From: Pseudomonadota bacterium
GTDB taxonomy: Bacteria; Pseudomonadota; Gammaproteobacteria; Burkholderiales; Burkholderiaceae_B
Direction of reading: 5' to 3'
DNA length: 64,000 nt
Assembly: GCA_023423975.1 (NCBI GenBank)
Contig: JAFAEO010000027.1
Span: 73,487 to 137,486, forward strand
The notes under the pieces are model-generated. The model was not told the DNA's origin, ran no database searches, and saw nothing but the letters and a program-made list of their open reading frames with translations. Shown in pieces: positions 34,386 through 43,034 of this stretch (its first letter is position 1; every line of letters starts with the position of its first letter). Made by a program: the position numbers and the translations under genes.

Positions 34386-35168
34386 ATGCAACACCAGAAA
34401 AGGGAGCCACACCCCGATTATGACGAGCCGATGATCTCCGAATCGCAGGGTGTCCGGTATTTGCATTTCAATAGCGAATGGATTCAGGGCGCCATGCGGG
34501 TGAAACGTCCCGAAAAACTGGAGTTCGAGTATACGCAGCAGATGATGGCATGGCTGTTGTTTCTGGCGCCACCGGTTAATCGTGGCGTCGGTATTCTGGG
34601 GCTGGGGGCCGGGTCGCTGACGCGTTTTTGTCAGCATCATTTCGATAGCGATGTCGTAACTGTGGAATGGAATCCCCAGGTTACCGCCATATGCGAGTCT
34701 GCCTTTGAGTTGCGGCAAACGGCCTCGTGCCGGGTGGTGCATGAAGATGCGCAGGACTGGGTCCTGGATCCAATCAATGAAAACAGCTATGGCGCGCTCA
34801 TGGTGGATTTGTACGATTACACCGCACAGGGGCCGGTATGTTCTTCAGATCAGTTTTACCGGGGCTGTCGGCGAGTGTGCGCCGACCTGGGAGTAGTTAC
34901 AATCAACCTGTTCGGTCATCACGGTAGTTTTCGCAAGAATATGCGTAATATCATGCGGGCTTTTGATGATCGTGTGCTCCTGTTTCCCGAAACCATTGAT
35001 GGCAATCGTATCGTCATTGCATTTACCGGTCCGCCATTGCAGGTAACACGTGAGCAGTTGCAGCAGCGGGCCAGACGGGTGCAGAGCCTGTACCGGTTGC
35101 CGGCGACGGGTTGGCTTCGGACGCTGCTGCAGGAAAACGGCAAGACAGGGGAGCTAATCAGTTTCTAA
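34386..35168 (+). CDS. Spermidine synthase-like methyltransferase-fold protein
   Basis: 260 aa. The Rossmann-fold core of the SpeE family is visible: GVRYLHFNSEWIQGAMRV, the glycine loop GILGLGAGSLTRFC, VVTVEWNPQV and LMVDLYDYTAQGP. The N-terminal beta-tetramer domain of true spermidine synthases is reduced, and no S-adenosylmethionine decarboxylase is nearby, so aminopropyl transfer is not certain. It follows the thiolase by 6 bases and is probably cotranscribed. The start may instead be the internal ATG 15 codons later. Confidence 0.8.
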   Translation: MQHQKREPHPDYDEPMISESQGVRYLHFNSEWIQGAMRVKRPEKLEFEYTQQMMAWLLFLAPPVNRGVGILGLGAGSLTRFCQHHFDSDVVTVEWNPQVTAICESAFELRQTASCRVVHEDAQDWVLDPINENSYGALMVDLYDYTAQGPVCSSDQFYRGCRRVCADLGVVTINLFGHHGSFRKNMRNIMRAFDDRVLLFPETIDGNRIVIAFTGPPLQVTREQLQQRARRVQSLYRLPATGWLRTLLQENGKTGELISF

Positions 35169-35297
35169 GCGCCGTCAATTGAGGTTATGCGCCCGGTTTG
35201 CGTTGCCGGCCGCAGCTATTCTCGTTAATACCACTGGTACGAAGCGGTTTGCTATGACAGAATCGCTGAGTTTGGAACATGTCATTCAGGAGTAGTT

Positions 35298-36269
35298 ATG
35301 ATCAAGGGCACGTTTACCTTCTGTCTTTCCGTTGCGCTGGTTTCAACCTCGCTGCTCGCGGGCGCAGCCCAGGCGGCAGACAAGTTTGTTGCTGTCACAT
35401 CCATCGTTGAACACCCGGCCCTTGACGCCGTGCGCGACGGCGTCAAGGAAGGTCTGGCCAAAGAAGGCTTTGAAGAAGGCAAGAATCTGAAATGGAAGTA
35501 TCAGAGCGCGCAGGGCAATACCGGTACCGCCGCCCAGATTGCGCGCCAGTTCATCGGTGAAAGGCCCGATGCCATCGTAGCCATTGCCACGCCGTCGGCG
35601 CAGGCGGTGGTTGCCGCAACCAAAACCATTCCAGTGGTGTATTCCGCTGTAACCGACCCGGTTGCGGCCCAGTTGGTCAAATCCATGGACGGCTCAGGCG
35701 CCAACGTGACCGGCGTGTCCGATGTGCTGGTCCTCGAAAAGCAGATTGAATTGATCAAGCAGGTATTGCCAGAGGCCAAGCGCGTAGGCATTGTCTACAA
35801 TCCGGGCGAAGCCAATTCCAGCGTGGTAGTCAAGCGGCTGAAGGAATTGTTGCCCAAGTCTGGCATGACGCTTGTCGAAGCGTCCGCACCGCGCTCGGTC
35901 GATGTAGGTTCGGCGGCGCGCAGTCTGGCAGGCAAGGTTGATGTGATCTATACCAATACCGATAACAATGTGGTATCTGCCTATGAAGCCCTGGTCAAGG
36001 TGGGCAACGAATCCAAGATTCCTCTGGTTGCTTCGGACACCGATAGCGTCAAGCGCGGCGCCATTGCCGCCCTGGGCATCAACTACAAGAATCTGGGAAT
36101 TCAGACTGGTACAATCGTAGCGCGGATCCTGAAAGGCGAAAAGCCAGGCAGCATCCCGTCCGAAACCAGCAACACGCTGGAGCTGTTCGTTAATCCGGGG
36201 GCTGCCCAAAAGCAAGGGGTTACATTGAGCGAAGACTTTGTCAAAAGCGCCAAAGTGATTGTGAAATAA
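35298..36269 (+). CDS. ABC transporter substrate-binding protein (TrpX-like)
   Basis: 323 aa periplasmic protein with a signal peptide cleaved after GAAQA (about residue 26). It belongs to the ABC_sub_bind family: VTSIVEHPALDAVRDGVKEGLAKEGF, PVVYSAVTDPVAAQLV and LVASDTDSVKRGAIAALGINYKNLG are typical. Relatives such as streptococcal TrpX bind tryptophan or other aromatic or hydrophobic amino acids; the ligand here is not known. It is first of a three-gene importer, and a terminator-like hairpin lies just after it. Confidence 0.9.
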   Translation: MIKGTFTFCLSVALVSTSLLAGAAQAADKFVAVTSIVEHPALDAVRDGVKEGLAKEGFEEGKNLKWKYQSAQGNTGTAAQIARQFIGERPDAIVAIATPSAQAVVAATKTIPVVYSAVTDPVAAQLVKSMDGSGANVTGVSDVLVLEKQIELIKQVLPEAKRVGIVYNPGEANSSVVVKRLKELLPKSGMTLVEASAPRSVDVGSAARSLAGKVDVIYTNTDNNVVSAYEALVKVGNESKIPLVASDTDSVKRGAIAALGINYKNLGIQTGTIVARILKGEKPGSIPSETSNTLELFVNPGAAQKQGVTLSEDFVKSAKVIVK

Positions 36270-36290
36270 CCTGTTGTTACCTTTTTACTG

Positions 36291-36315
36291 GCCTGGGCTC
36301 ATCTCAGGCTTTTTT
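36291..36315 (+). terminator. Attenuator between binding protein and permease genes
   Basis: GCCTGGG (36291-36297) pairs with CTCAGGC (36303-36309) around CTCAT with one G-T pair, followed by six T. It lies inside the ABC operon and would leave more mRNA for the binding protein than for the membrane parts. Confidence 0.75.
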
Positions 36316-36336
36316 ATTTGATCATAAGTTCTTAAC

Positions 36337-37227
36337 ATGTCTCTTTTTTCTTCCCTTGGGGCGCTGGAGCTGGGTTTTATCTACAGCCTGGTCGCGCTGG
36401 GCGTGTTCATTTCCTTTCGCGTCTTGCGCTTTCCCGATCTGACGGTCGATGGTACGTTTGCCACCGGCGGTGCCGTGTCTGCGCTACTGGTCAGCAGCGG
36501 TTACGATCCGTTCGTGGCCAGCGTGGCAGCGATGCTCGCTTGTGCTTTTGCTGGAATGATCACCGGCTGGCTCAACGTCAAGCTGGGCATTATGGATTTG
36601 CTGGCCAGTATTTTGATGATGACCGCCCTGTATTCGATCAACCTGCGCATCATGGGCGGACCGAACATTCCCCTGATCACCAGCGACACCGTCTTTTCGC
36701 TCACGCAACCGGCGACGCTCGACGATTTCATCTGGCGTCCGGTATTGCTCTTCATTGTCGTGGTGATCGTAAAAATCGTTCTGGACGCCTATTTTTCGAC
36801 CCGATCAGGACTGGCCATGCGTTCGACCGGCTCGAATTTGCGAATGGCTCGGGCCCAGGGCATTTCTACAGACCGTATGGTGCTTATCGGCATGGCGCTA
36901 TCCAATGCGCTGGTAGGCCTGGGCGGCGCGCTGTTTGCCCAGTCGCAGGGCGGGTCTGACATTTCCATGGGAATCGGTACCATCGTCATCGGCCTGGCGG
37001 CCGTTATCGTGGGGGAAAGCATTTTGCCGGCACGACGTTTTCTTTTTATCACGCTGGCCGTCATTGTGGGAGCCATTCTCTATCGCTTTTTCATTGCATT
37101 GGCGCTCAATAGCGATTTCATCGGCCTCAAGGCACAGGATCTGAATTTGATTACGGCATTGCTGGTGGCCATTGCACTGATTCTGCCCAAACTTCGCCGT
37201 AGCCTGCGAATCAAAGGACGCGCCTGA
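36337..37227 (+). CDS. ABC transporter permease (branched-chain type)
   Basis: 296 aa with about 8-9 membrane segments. LGALELGFIYSLVALGVFISFRVLRFPDLTVDGTFATGGAV at the N-terminus and GLAMRSTGSNLRMARAQGISTDRMVLIGMALSNALVGLGGALFAQSQG match permeases paired with TrpX-like binding proteins (BPD_transp_2 family). It is the only permease in the operon, so a homodimer is likely. The ATP-binding gene follows after one base. Confidence 0.9.
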   Translation: MSLFSSLGALELGFIYSLVALGVFISFRVLRFPDLTVDGTFATGGAVSALLVSSGYDPFVASVAAMLACAFAGMITGWLNVKLGIMDLLASILMMTALYSINLRIMGGPNIPLITSDTVFSLTQPATLDDFIWRPVLLFIVVVIVKIVLDAYFSTRSGLAMRSTGSNLRMARAQGISTDRMVLIGMALSNALVGLGGALFAQSQGGSDISMGIGTIVIGLAAVIVGESILPARRFLFITLAVIVGAILYRFFIALALNSDFIGLKAQDLNLITALLVAIALILPKLRRSLRIKGRA

Positions 37228-37228
37228 T

Positions 37229-38023
37229 ATGTTGAACGCACAAAATCTGCATATTACCTTTAATGCCGGTACCCCCATTGAAACGCGCGCACTGCGTGGC
37301 TTGTCCCTGAGCATTCCGCAAGGGCAGTTCGTCACCGTGATCGGCTCCAACGGCGCTGGCAAGTCAACCTTCCTGAATGCAGTGTCGGGCGAATTGATGG
37401 TGGATTCGGGCAGCATTCATATCAACGATGAAAATGTCACCCGCAAAAGCGTGTGGCAGCGGGCCGTCAATGTGGCGCGGGTGTTCCAGGACCCGATGGC
37501 GGGCACCTGTGAAGACCTGACGATCGAAGAAAATATGTCGCTGGCCTATTGTCGGGGCGGCCAACGCGGCCTTCGTCCTGCTTTGCGCAGTGATCTGCGA
37601 CAGTTGTTCCGGGAGCGTCTGACCATTCTGGGGCTGGGCCTGGAGTCGCGGCTGACTGACCGCATCGGCCTGTTGTCGGGTGGACAGCGTCAGGCGGTAA
37701 GCCTATTGATGGCGGCACTGCAGCCCAGCAAAATACTCCTGCTGGACGAACATACTGCTGCGCTCGATCCTCGGACCGCGCAATTTGTTCTGGATCTTAC
37801 AGAAAAGATCGTGACTGAACAGAAACTGACCACTATGATGGTCACGCACAGTATGAAGCAAGCACTGGAGATCGGCGAACGGACGATTATGCTGCATCAG
37901 GGACAGGTTGTTCTGGATGTGGCCGGCGAGCAGCGCCGGGACATGACGGTTAGCGACCTGCTGCAGATGTTCGAAAAAGTCAGGGGCGAACAGATCACCG
38001 ACGACGCCTTGTTGCTCGATTGA
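37229..38023 (+). CDS. ABC transporter ATP-binding protein
   Basis: 264 aa. Walker A is GSNGAGKST, the signature loop is LLSGGQRQAVSLLMA, and Walker B is ILLLDEHTAALD, where the usual LLDEP proline is replaced by histidine as often seen in this subgroup. The H-loop is MVTHSMKQAL. It energises the permease encoded one base upstream. The operon ends here; a 465-base gap follows. Confidence 0.92.
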   Translation: MLNAQNLHITFNAGTPIETRALRGLSLSIPQGQFVTVIGSNGAGKSTFLNAVSGELMVDSGSIHINDENVTRKSVWQRAVNVARVFQDPMAGTCEDLTIEENMSLAYCRGGQRGLRPALRSDLRQLFRERLTILGLGLESRLTDRIGLLSGGQRQAVSLLMAALQPSKILLLDEHTAALDPRTAQFVLDLTEKIVTEQKLTTMMVTHSMKQALEIGERTIMLHQGQVVLDVAGEQRRDMTVSDLLQMFEKVRGEQITDDALLLD

Positions 38024-38390
38024 CACTTTACCGGTCGAAAAACGCAGATTTTGCGCCTCCCTGGCGGGCGGATGACGACAAAACCAGCACAGGCGTGTTA
38101 TTTTTATTGCATCTTGGCCTGCCAGTGGCCGATCGGGGCGCAGCGAGGCGCCATGCCTCGGTATTGATTCGACCACGTTTTATCCGGTATGTGCGTCGCC
38201 GATACAGCGGTCTGCGTTGCTAAGCGGGCGGGTAAAGGCAGCCATGGCCGTGCTTTTTCAATAGACGACGCAGCCAGCCCATTGCATGGCAATCGTCCTG
38301 CTATAGCGCATTTCTCAGGTGAATGTGTTCACAACATTCCCGAGAATCAGATAAAAACCCTAAAACTTAAGGGTTTATACTAAATAGTAT
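38024..38390. promoter_or_regulatory. Long control region before the RND operon, with inverted repeats
   Basis: No reading frame is supported here. Near its end are three inverted repeats: GAATGT-N7-ACATTC (38321-38339), AAACCC-N10-GGGTTT (38355-38376) and ATACTA-AA-TAGTAT (38377-38390). The last two abut the -35 element of the RND promoter and are good candidates for repressor or activator sites. No regulator gene is adjacent, so the controlling protein must be encoded elsewhere. Confidence 0.55.
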
Positions 38391-38420
38391 TTGCTTAGGC
38401 AATTATTTTCTGGTTATAAT
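38391..38420 (+). promoter_or_regulatory. Sigma-70 promoter of the RND efflux operon
   Basis: TTGCTT (38391-38396) and a perfect TATAAT (38415-38420) are spaced by 18 bases, 68 bases before the adaptor start codon. Confidence 0.7.
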
Positions 38421-38488
38421 CTTTTCTTCAACACCGTTCAATCAGCTATCCGTCAGGATCAGCCCTCGCTCTCAAGGTTTCCAACCCA

Positions 38489-39769
38489 ATGACAAACAGA
38501 CTCTTTTTACACAAGCGCTATGTTGCAACAGTTTTGCTGTCGTGCCTGGTTGCGCTAAGCGGTTGCGGTAAGGAAGATCAGCAAGCAGGCGCGCAAGGTG
38601 GCCCGCCACCGACACCTGTCAGCACAATCAAACTGGCCGAAACACCCACCACCATCTTTACCACGCTCCCTGGTCGGGTCAGTGCTGTGCGTGATGCGCA
38701 GGTGCGTGCCCGGGTTAACGGTATTGTGCAAAAAATTGAATTTGAGCAGGGTCGCGAGGTAAAAAAAGGGCAGGTGCTCTTCCGGATTGATCCTGCTACC
38801 TACCAGGCACAATATGCACAGGCCGAAGCGGCCTTGAATCAAGCCAAAGCGACGGCAGGTAGCGCCCGGCAACTGGCCAACCGCTATAGCACTCTTGTCA
38901 AATCCAATGCTGTGAGCCGTCAGGAATATGACGATGCCCGTGCGCAGGCAAATCAGGCAGATGCGACCATCGCTTCAGCTAAAGCTGCCCTGGATGCAGC
39001 CCGTATCAATTTGTCTTATACCGATGTGGAATCACCCATTGACGGCATTATTGGTCGGGCACTGGTCACTGAAGGAGCGCTGGTCAGCGGGACCGAAGCC
39101 ACCGAATTGGCGCATGTGCAGCAAATGGACCCGGTTTACGTAGACTTTACCCAGTCTACTGCCGAACTGTACCGTTTGCGCAAGGCGATGGCAGATGGAC
39201 AATTGACCAAGGTTGACGAAAACACGGCTGTGGTTCAGCTTGAACTGGAAGACGGTACACAGTATCCGGAAAACGGCCAATTGCTTTTTACCGGCGTCAG
39301 CGTTGAACCCTCTACCGGGCAGGTCACCCTGCGGGCCACGTTCCCCAACTCGGACAAGCTGCTGCTGCCAGGCATGTACGTCACAGTCAAGCTGGAGCAG
39401 GGCAAGGACGACAAGGCACTGCTGGTTCCAACACAAGCTATTCAGCGTTCTACCGATGGCCTGAGCAACGTGATGCTCGTGCGTGATGGCAAGGTTGCTG
39501 CGGTAACCATCCAGACAGGCGGGGAAGTGAGGACCGATTCAATCGTAACTAAAGGCCTTAAAGCCGGCGACGAAGTGATTGTTGAAGGATTCCAGAAAAT
39601 CCGTCCAGGCGCACCGGTCAAACCTCAGCCATGGAAAAAAGGCAAGGCGGCGGGCGATAAGGGCCAGCAGCCTGAGTCTGGCGCTCAGGAACCACCCAAG
39701 GAAGGGGCTGACAAGACCCCAACACAGGAAAGCAAGCCTGAACAGCAGGGCGACAAGCCGGCACAGTGA
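38489..39769 (+). CDS. acrA: RND efflux periplasmic adaptor (AcrA/MexA family)
   Basis: 426 aa lipoprotein anchored in the inner membrane: signal peptide with lipobox LSGC at about residue 26. Barrel-sandwich halves VRARVNGIVQKIEFEQGREVKKGQVLFRIDP and YTDVESPIDGIIGRALVTEGALV flank the alpha-hairpin (about residues 110-170). Beta-barrel and membrane-proximal domains follow (LLPGMYVTVKLEQG, VPTQAIQRS). The last 50 residues are a Lys/Gln/Pro/Glu-rich tail that is longer than in AcrA. First gene of a complete pump operon. Confidence 0.93.
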   Translation: MTNRLFLHKRYVATVLLSCLVALSGCGKEDQQAGAQGGPPPTPVSTIKLAETPTTIFTTLPGRVSAVRDAQVRARVNGIVQKIEFEQGREVKKGQVLFRIDPATYQAQYAQAEAALNQAKATAGSARQLANRYSTLVKSNAVSRQEYDDARAQANQADATIASAKAALDAARINLSYTDVESPIDGIIGRALVTEGALVSGTEATELAHVQQMDPVYVDFTQSTAELYRLRKAMADGQLTKVDENTAVVQLELEDGTQYPENGQLLFTGVSVEPSTGQVTLRATFPNSDKLLLPGMYVTVKLEQGKDDKALLVPTQAIQRSTDGLSNVMLVRDGKVAAVTIQTGGEVRTDSIVTKGLKAGDEVIVEGFQKIRPGAPVKPQPWKKGKAAGDKGQQPESGAQEPPKEGADKTPTQESKPEQQGDKPAQ

Positions 39770-39780
39770 GTATATAAAAC

Positions 39781-42700
39781 ATGTCAAATTTTTTCATTAA
39801 CCGGCCAATTTTTGCCTGGGTTATTGCGATTATCATATTCTTTGCGGGTGTCGTTTCCATCCCCAATATGGCAATTTCGCAGTACCCTGAAGTGGCACCG
39901 CCGACCATCACCGTACGTGCTACATACCCTGGTGCAGGCGCCGAAGAGGTCGCCCGCTCGGTTACCAGTTTGATCGAGAACGAGCTCAACGGTGCCCAGG
40001 GCATGCTGTACTATGCCTCTACCAGCGATTCATACGGTGCCGCCAAAATCGACGTGACTTTTGAACCGGGCACCGACCCGGATCTTGCCCAGGTGGACGT
40101 CCAGAACCGTATTTCCAGCGTAAACTCCAAGCTGCCTCAGGCGGTGACTCAACAGGGTATTACATTCTCCAAGAGTACGGCGGGGTTCCTGATGATCGTG
40201 ACCCTGACCTCTACCGACGGCTCGCTCGATGATGCCGGCCTGGGCGACTACATCACGCGCAATATCCAGAACTCGGTCTCCCGGATCAAGGGTGTGGGGG
40301 AATTCCAGCTGTTTGCCTCGCCACGCGCCATGCGTATTTGGGTAGATTCGGCAAAAATGACTTCGTTTGGCCTGACCACCAGCGATATCAAGACCGCCCT
40401 GCAAACACAGAATGCGCAAATTACCGGCGGCACCCTGGGGTCGCCGCCAACGCCGGATGACCAGACCACCAGTGCGACGGTAATCGTCAATGGCCAGCTT
40501 AGCACTGTCAAGGAGTTCGGCGATATTGTTTTGCGCGCCACAACAGGCGGCTCTACCGTCCGACTGCGCGATGTTGCCCGTATTGAAGTGGGTGCCGATT
40601 CCTATCAGTTTGGATCACGCCTGAACGGCAAAACGGCAGCTGCATTCGCCGTCTCGCTGGCACCCAACGCCAATGCGCTGGAAACCTCGAACCTGGTCCA
40701 GGCCGAGATGGAAAATCTGGCCCAGTATTTCCCTGACAATATTGAATACAAGGTTCCCTACAACACGGCTCCGTATGTCGATGCGTCTATCACCCAGGTG
40801 GTGCACACCTTGGTTGAGGCCATGCTGCTGGTGTTCGTGGTGATGTACCTGTTCCTGCAGAACATACGCTATACCTTGATACCGGCCATTGTGGTGCCGG
40901 TGGCGCTCATGGGCACCATGGCTACCCTGTTGTATATGGGGTACTCCATCAATACGCTCACGATGTTTGCCATGGTTCTGGCCATTGGTATTCTGGTGGA
41001 TGACGCCATCGTGGTGGTGGAGAACGTGGAACGGATTATGGCCGAAGAAGGGCTGCAGCCCAAGGAGGCCACGGTCAAGGCGATGCCGCAAATTTTCGGC
41101 GCGATTGTCGGTATTACTTTGGTACTGATGGTCGTGTTCGCGCCCCTGTTCTTCATGAGCGGGTCTGCGGGCGTGATTTATCGCCAGTTCGCTGCCGCAA
41201 TGATTATTTCTATCGGCTTTTCCGCATTCCTGGCGCTCACCTTTACACCAGCGATGTGCGCCACGCTGCTCAAGCCCGTGCCCAAGGGGCATCATGATAA
41301 AAAAGGGTTTTTCGGCTGGTTTAACCGGACGTTTGCCAAAATCACGAACAACTATACGGGTTTCGTGGGCAGCATGCTCAAACGCGGTGGACGCATGATG
41401 CTGATTTATCTGGGGTTGGTCATTCTGCTGGGCTTTCTGTATCTGCGTCTGCCCACTTCGTTCTTGCCGACCGAAGATCAAGGCTACGCCGTCACCAACA
41501 TTGAGTTGCCGGCGGGTGTCTCAGCCAAGCGGACTGAAGAGGTCATCAAGCAGGTCGAGGAGTACTATGGGAAACAGCCTGAGGTGGAGAATATCATCAC
41601 CGTGCAGGGTTTCAGTTTCAACGGTTCCGGTCTGAACTCGGCCATTGCCTTTACACCATTCAAGAAGTTCGATGAGCGCAAAGGGGAAGAGCACAACGCC
41701 ATGTCGGTCGCAGGTCGCGCCACGGGGCAATTGCTTTTCGGAATTCCTGATGCCATGGTGCTGTCGATTGTGCCACCGTCCATCCCGTCGCTGGGTACGG
41801 CTACTGGTTTTGACTTGCGCTTGCAGGATCGCGGTGGCATGGGGCAGACCCAATTGCGTGAAGCGGCCAACCAACTGATACAGCTGGCTGGCCAGAGCAA
41901 GATTCTGTCCCAGGTGCGTATTTCCGGTTTGGGCCCTGGTCCGCAGCTGAAAGTCACGGTTGACCGCGTCAAAGCCTATTCGCTGGGCGTGAATATGACC
42001 GAAGTAGGTAATGTCCTCTCGGGTACGATCGGTAACAGCTATCTGGGGCAATTCCCGAATCAGGGCTGGATGCAGAACGTGTGGATTCAGTCCGAAGCCG
42101 CGCAGCGGATGTCGCCTGAAGATATTCTCAAACTGCGGGTGCATAACACCAATGGCGAACTGGTCCCCATGTCTTCGTTCGTGACCCTTGACTGGGTACA
42201 CGGCGAAACGCAGATCCAGCGTTACAACAGCTATGATTCCATCACTATCCAGGGGCAGGCCAATGCCGGCTATGCCAACGGCGAGGCGATGGACGAGATT
42301 GTGAAACTGATTGGCCAATTGCCTGCGGGTATCGGCTATGAGTGGACTGGTCTGTCCTATCAGGAAGTGCAGGCAGGCAGTCAGGCCACGATTTTGCTTG
42401 CGCTCGCTTTTGCAGTGGTATTCCTGGTGCTGGCGGCGCTCTATGAAAGCTGGTGGATTCCATTATCGGCCGTTCTGATCGTACCGTTGGGTATGCTGGG
42501 CACGGTCGGTCTGGTTACCCTGGTGGGCATGTCAAATGACATTTACTTCCAGGTGGGGATGATTACCGTTATTGGTCTGTCCGCAAAGAACGCCATTCTG
42601 ATTGTGGAATTTGCCAAAGACGCCTATGCTTCGGGCAAGGGCTTGATTGAGTCCACGCTTGAGGCGGCCAAACTGCGGTTCCGCCCAATTCTGATGACGT

Positions 42701-43032
42701 CGTTCGCATTTATCATGGGCGTCATACCGCTTATGCTGGCCAATGCCGAAGGTGCGGCAAGCCAGCAGGCTGTGGGTTACGGGGTGTTTGGCGGTATGGT
42801 AGCGGCAACACCGTTTGCCGTGCTGTTCGTCCCAACGTTCTTCGTTGTGGTGATGACGTTCTTCAAAGTGAAACCACGGCTGTTGGGTCGTCAGGCTGAT
42901 GAACACGAGAAAGCCACCGAAGCCGAAAAAGAATCTCAGCATATCTATACCGATGTGGCTGAGGCAGATGATATGACCGCCAGTGGCGACAGCAAACGTC
43001 AGGACGGATCACCTCCAAAAGGAAATGAGTAA
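39781..43032 (+). CDS. acrB: RND multidrug efflux permease (AcrB/MexB family, HAE1)
   Basis: 1083 aa proton-driven inner-membrane trimer. The N-terminus MSNFFINRPIFAWVIAIIIF is typical. The proton relay aspartates lie in IGILVDDAIVVVENVER (about residue 410) with the matching lysine in TVIGLSAKNAILIVEF. LPTSFLPTEDQGY marks the second half. HAE1 pumps export antibiotics, dyes, bile salts and solvents. The C-terminus carries an extra acidic/polar tail of about 40 residues. It lies 11 bases after acrA and 2 bases before the outer-membrane factor. Confidence 0.96.
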   Translation: MSNFFINRPIFAWVIAIIIFFAGVVSIPNMAISQYPEVAPPTITVRATYPGAGAEEVARSVTSLIENELNGAQGMLYYASTSDSYGAAKIDVTFEPGTDPDLAQVDVQNRISSVNSKLPQAVTQQGITFSKSTAGFLMIVTLTSTDGSLDDAGLGDYITRNIQNSVSRIKGVGEFQLFASPRAMRIWVDSAKMTSFGLTTSDIKTALQTQNAQITGGTLGSPPTPDDQTTSATVIVNGQLSTVKEFGDIVLRATTGGSTVRLRDVARIEVGADSYQFGSRLNGKTAAAFAVSLAPNANALETSNLVQAEMENLAQYFPDNIEYKVPYNTAPYVDASITQVVHTLVEAMLLVFVVMYLFLQNIRYTLIPAIVVPVALMGTMATLLYMGYSINTLTMFAMVLAIGILVDDAIVVVENVERIMAEEGLQPKEATVKAMPQIFGAIVGITLVLMVVFAPLFFMSGSAGVIYRQFAAAMIISIGFSAFLALTFTPAMCATLLKPVPKGHHDKKGFFGWFNRTFAKITNNYTGFVGSMLKRGGRMMLIYLGLVILLGFLYLRLPTSFLPTEDQGYAVTNIELPAGVSAKRTEEVIKQVEEYYGKQPEVENIITVQGFSFNGSGLNSAIAFTPFKKFDERKGEEHNAMSVAGRATGQLLFGIPDAMVLSIVPPSIPSLGTATGFDLRLQDRGGMGQTQLREAANQLIQLAGQSKILSQVRISGLGPGPQLKVTVDRVKAYSLGVNMTEVGNVLSGTIGNSYLGQFPNQGWMQNVWIQSEAAQRMSPEDILKLRVHNTNGELVPMSSFVTLDWVHGETQIQRYNSYDSITIQGQANAGYANGEAMDEIVKLIGQLPAGIGYEWTGLSYQEVQAGSQATILLALAFAVVFLVLAALYESWWIPLSAVLIVPLGMLGTVGLVTLVGMSNDIYFQVGMITVIGLSAKNAILIVEFAKDAYASGKGLIESTLEAAKLRFRPILMTSFAFIMGVIPLMLANAEGAASQQAVGYGVFGGMVAATPFAVLFVPTFFVVVMTFFKVKPRLLGRQADEHEKATEAEKESQHIYTDVAEADDMTASGDSKRQDGSPPKGNE

Positions 43033-43034
43033 TC

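Noticed and set aside
33426..34742. Long open frame (438 codons) on the minus strand opposite the thiolase gene
   Set aside because: It is fully antisense to a clear thiolase, is rich in His/Gln/Arg as shadow frames are, and shows no family motif.
40615..41481. Open frame of 288 codons on the minus strand inside acrB
   Set aside because: Antisense shadow of a well-conserved RND permease, with low-complexity His/Gln composition.
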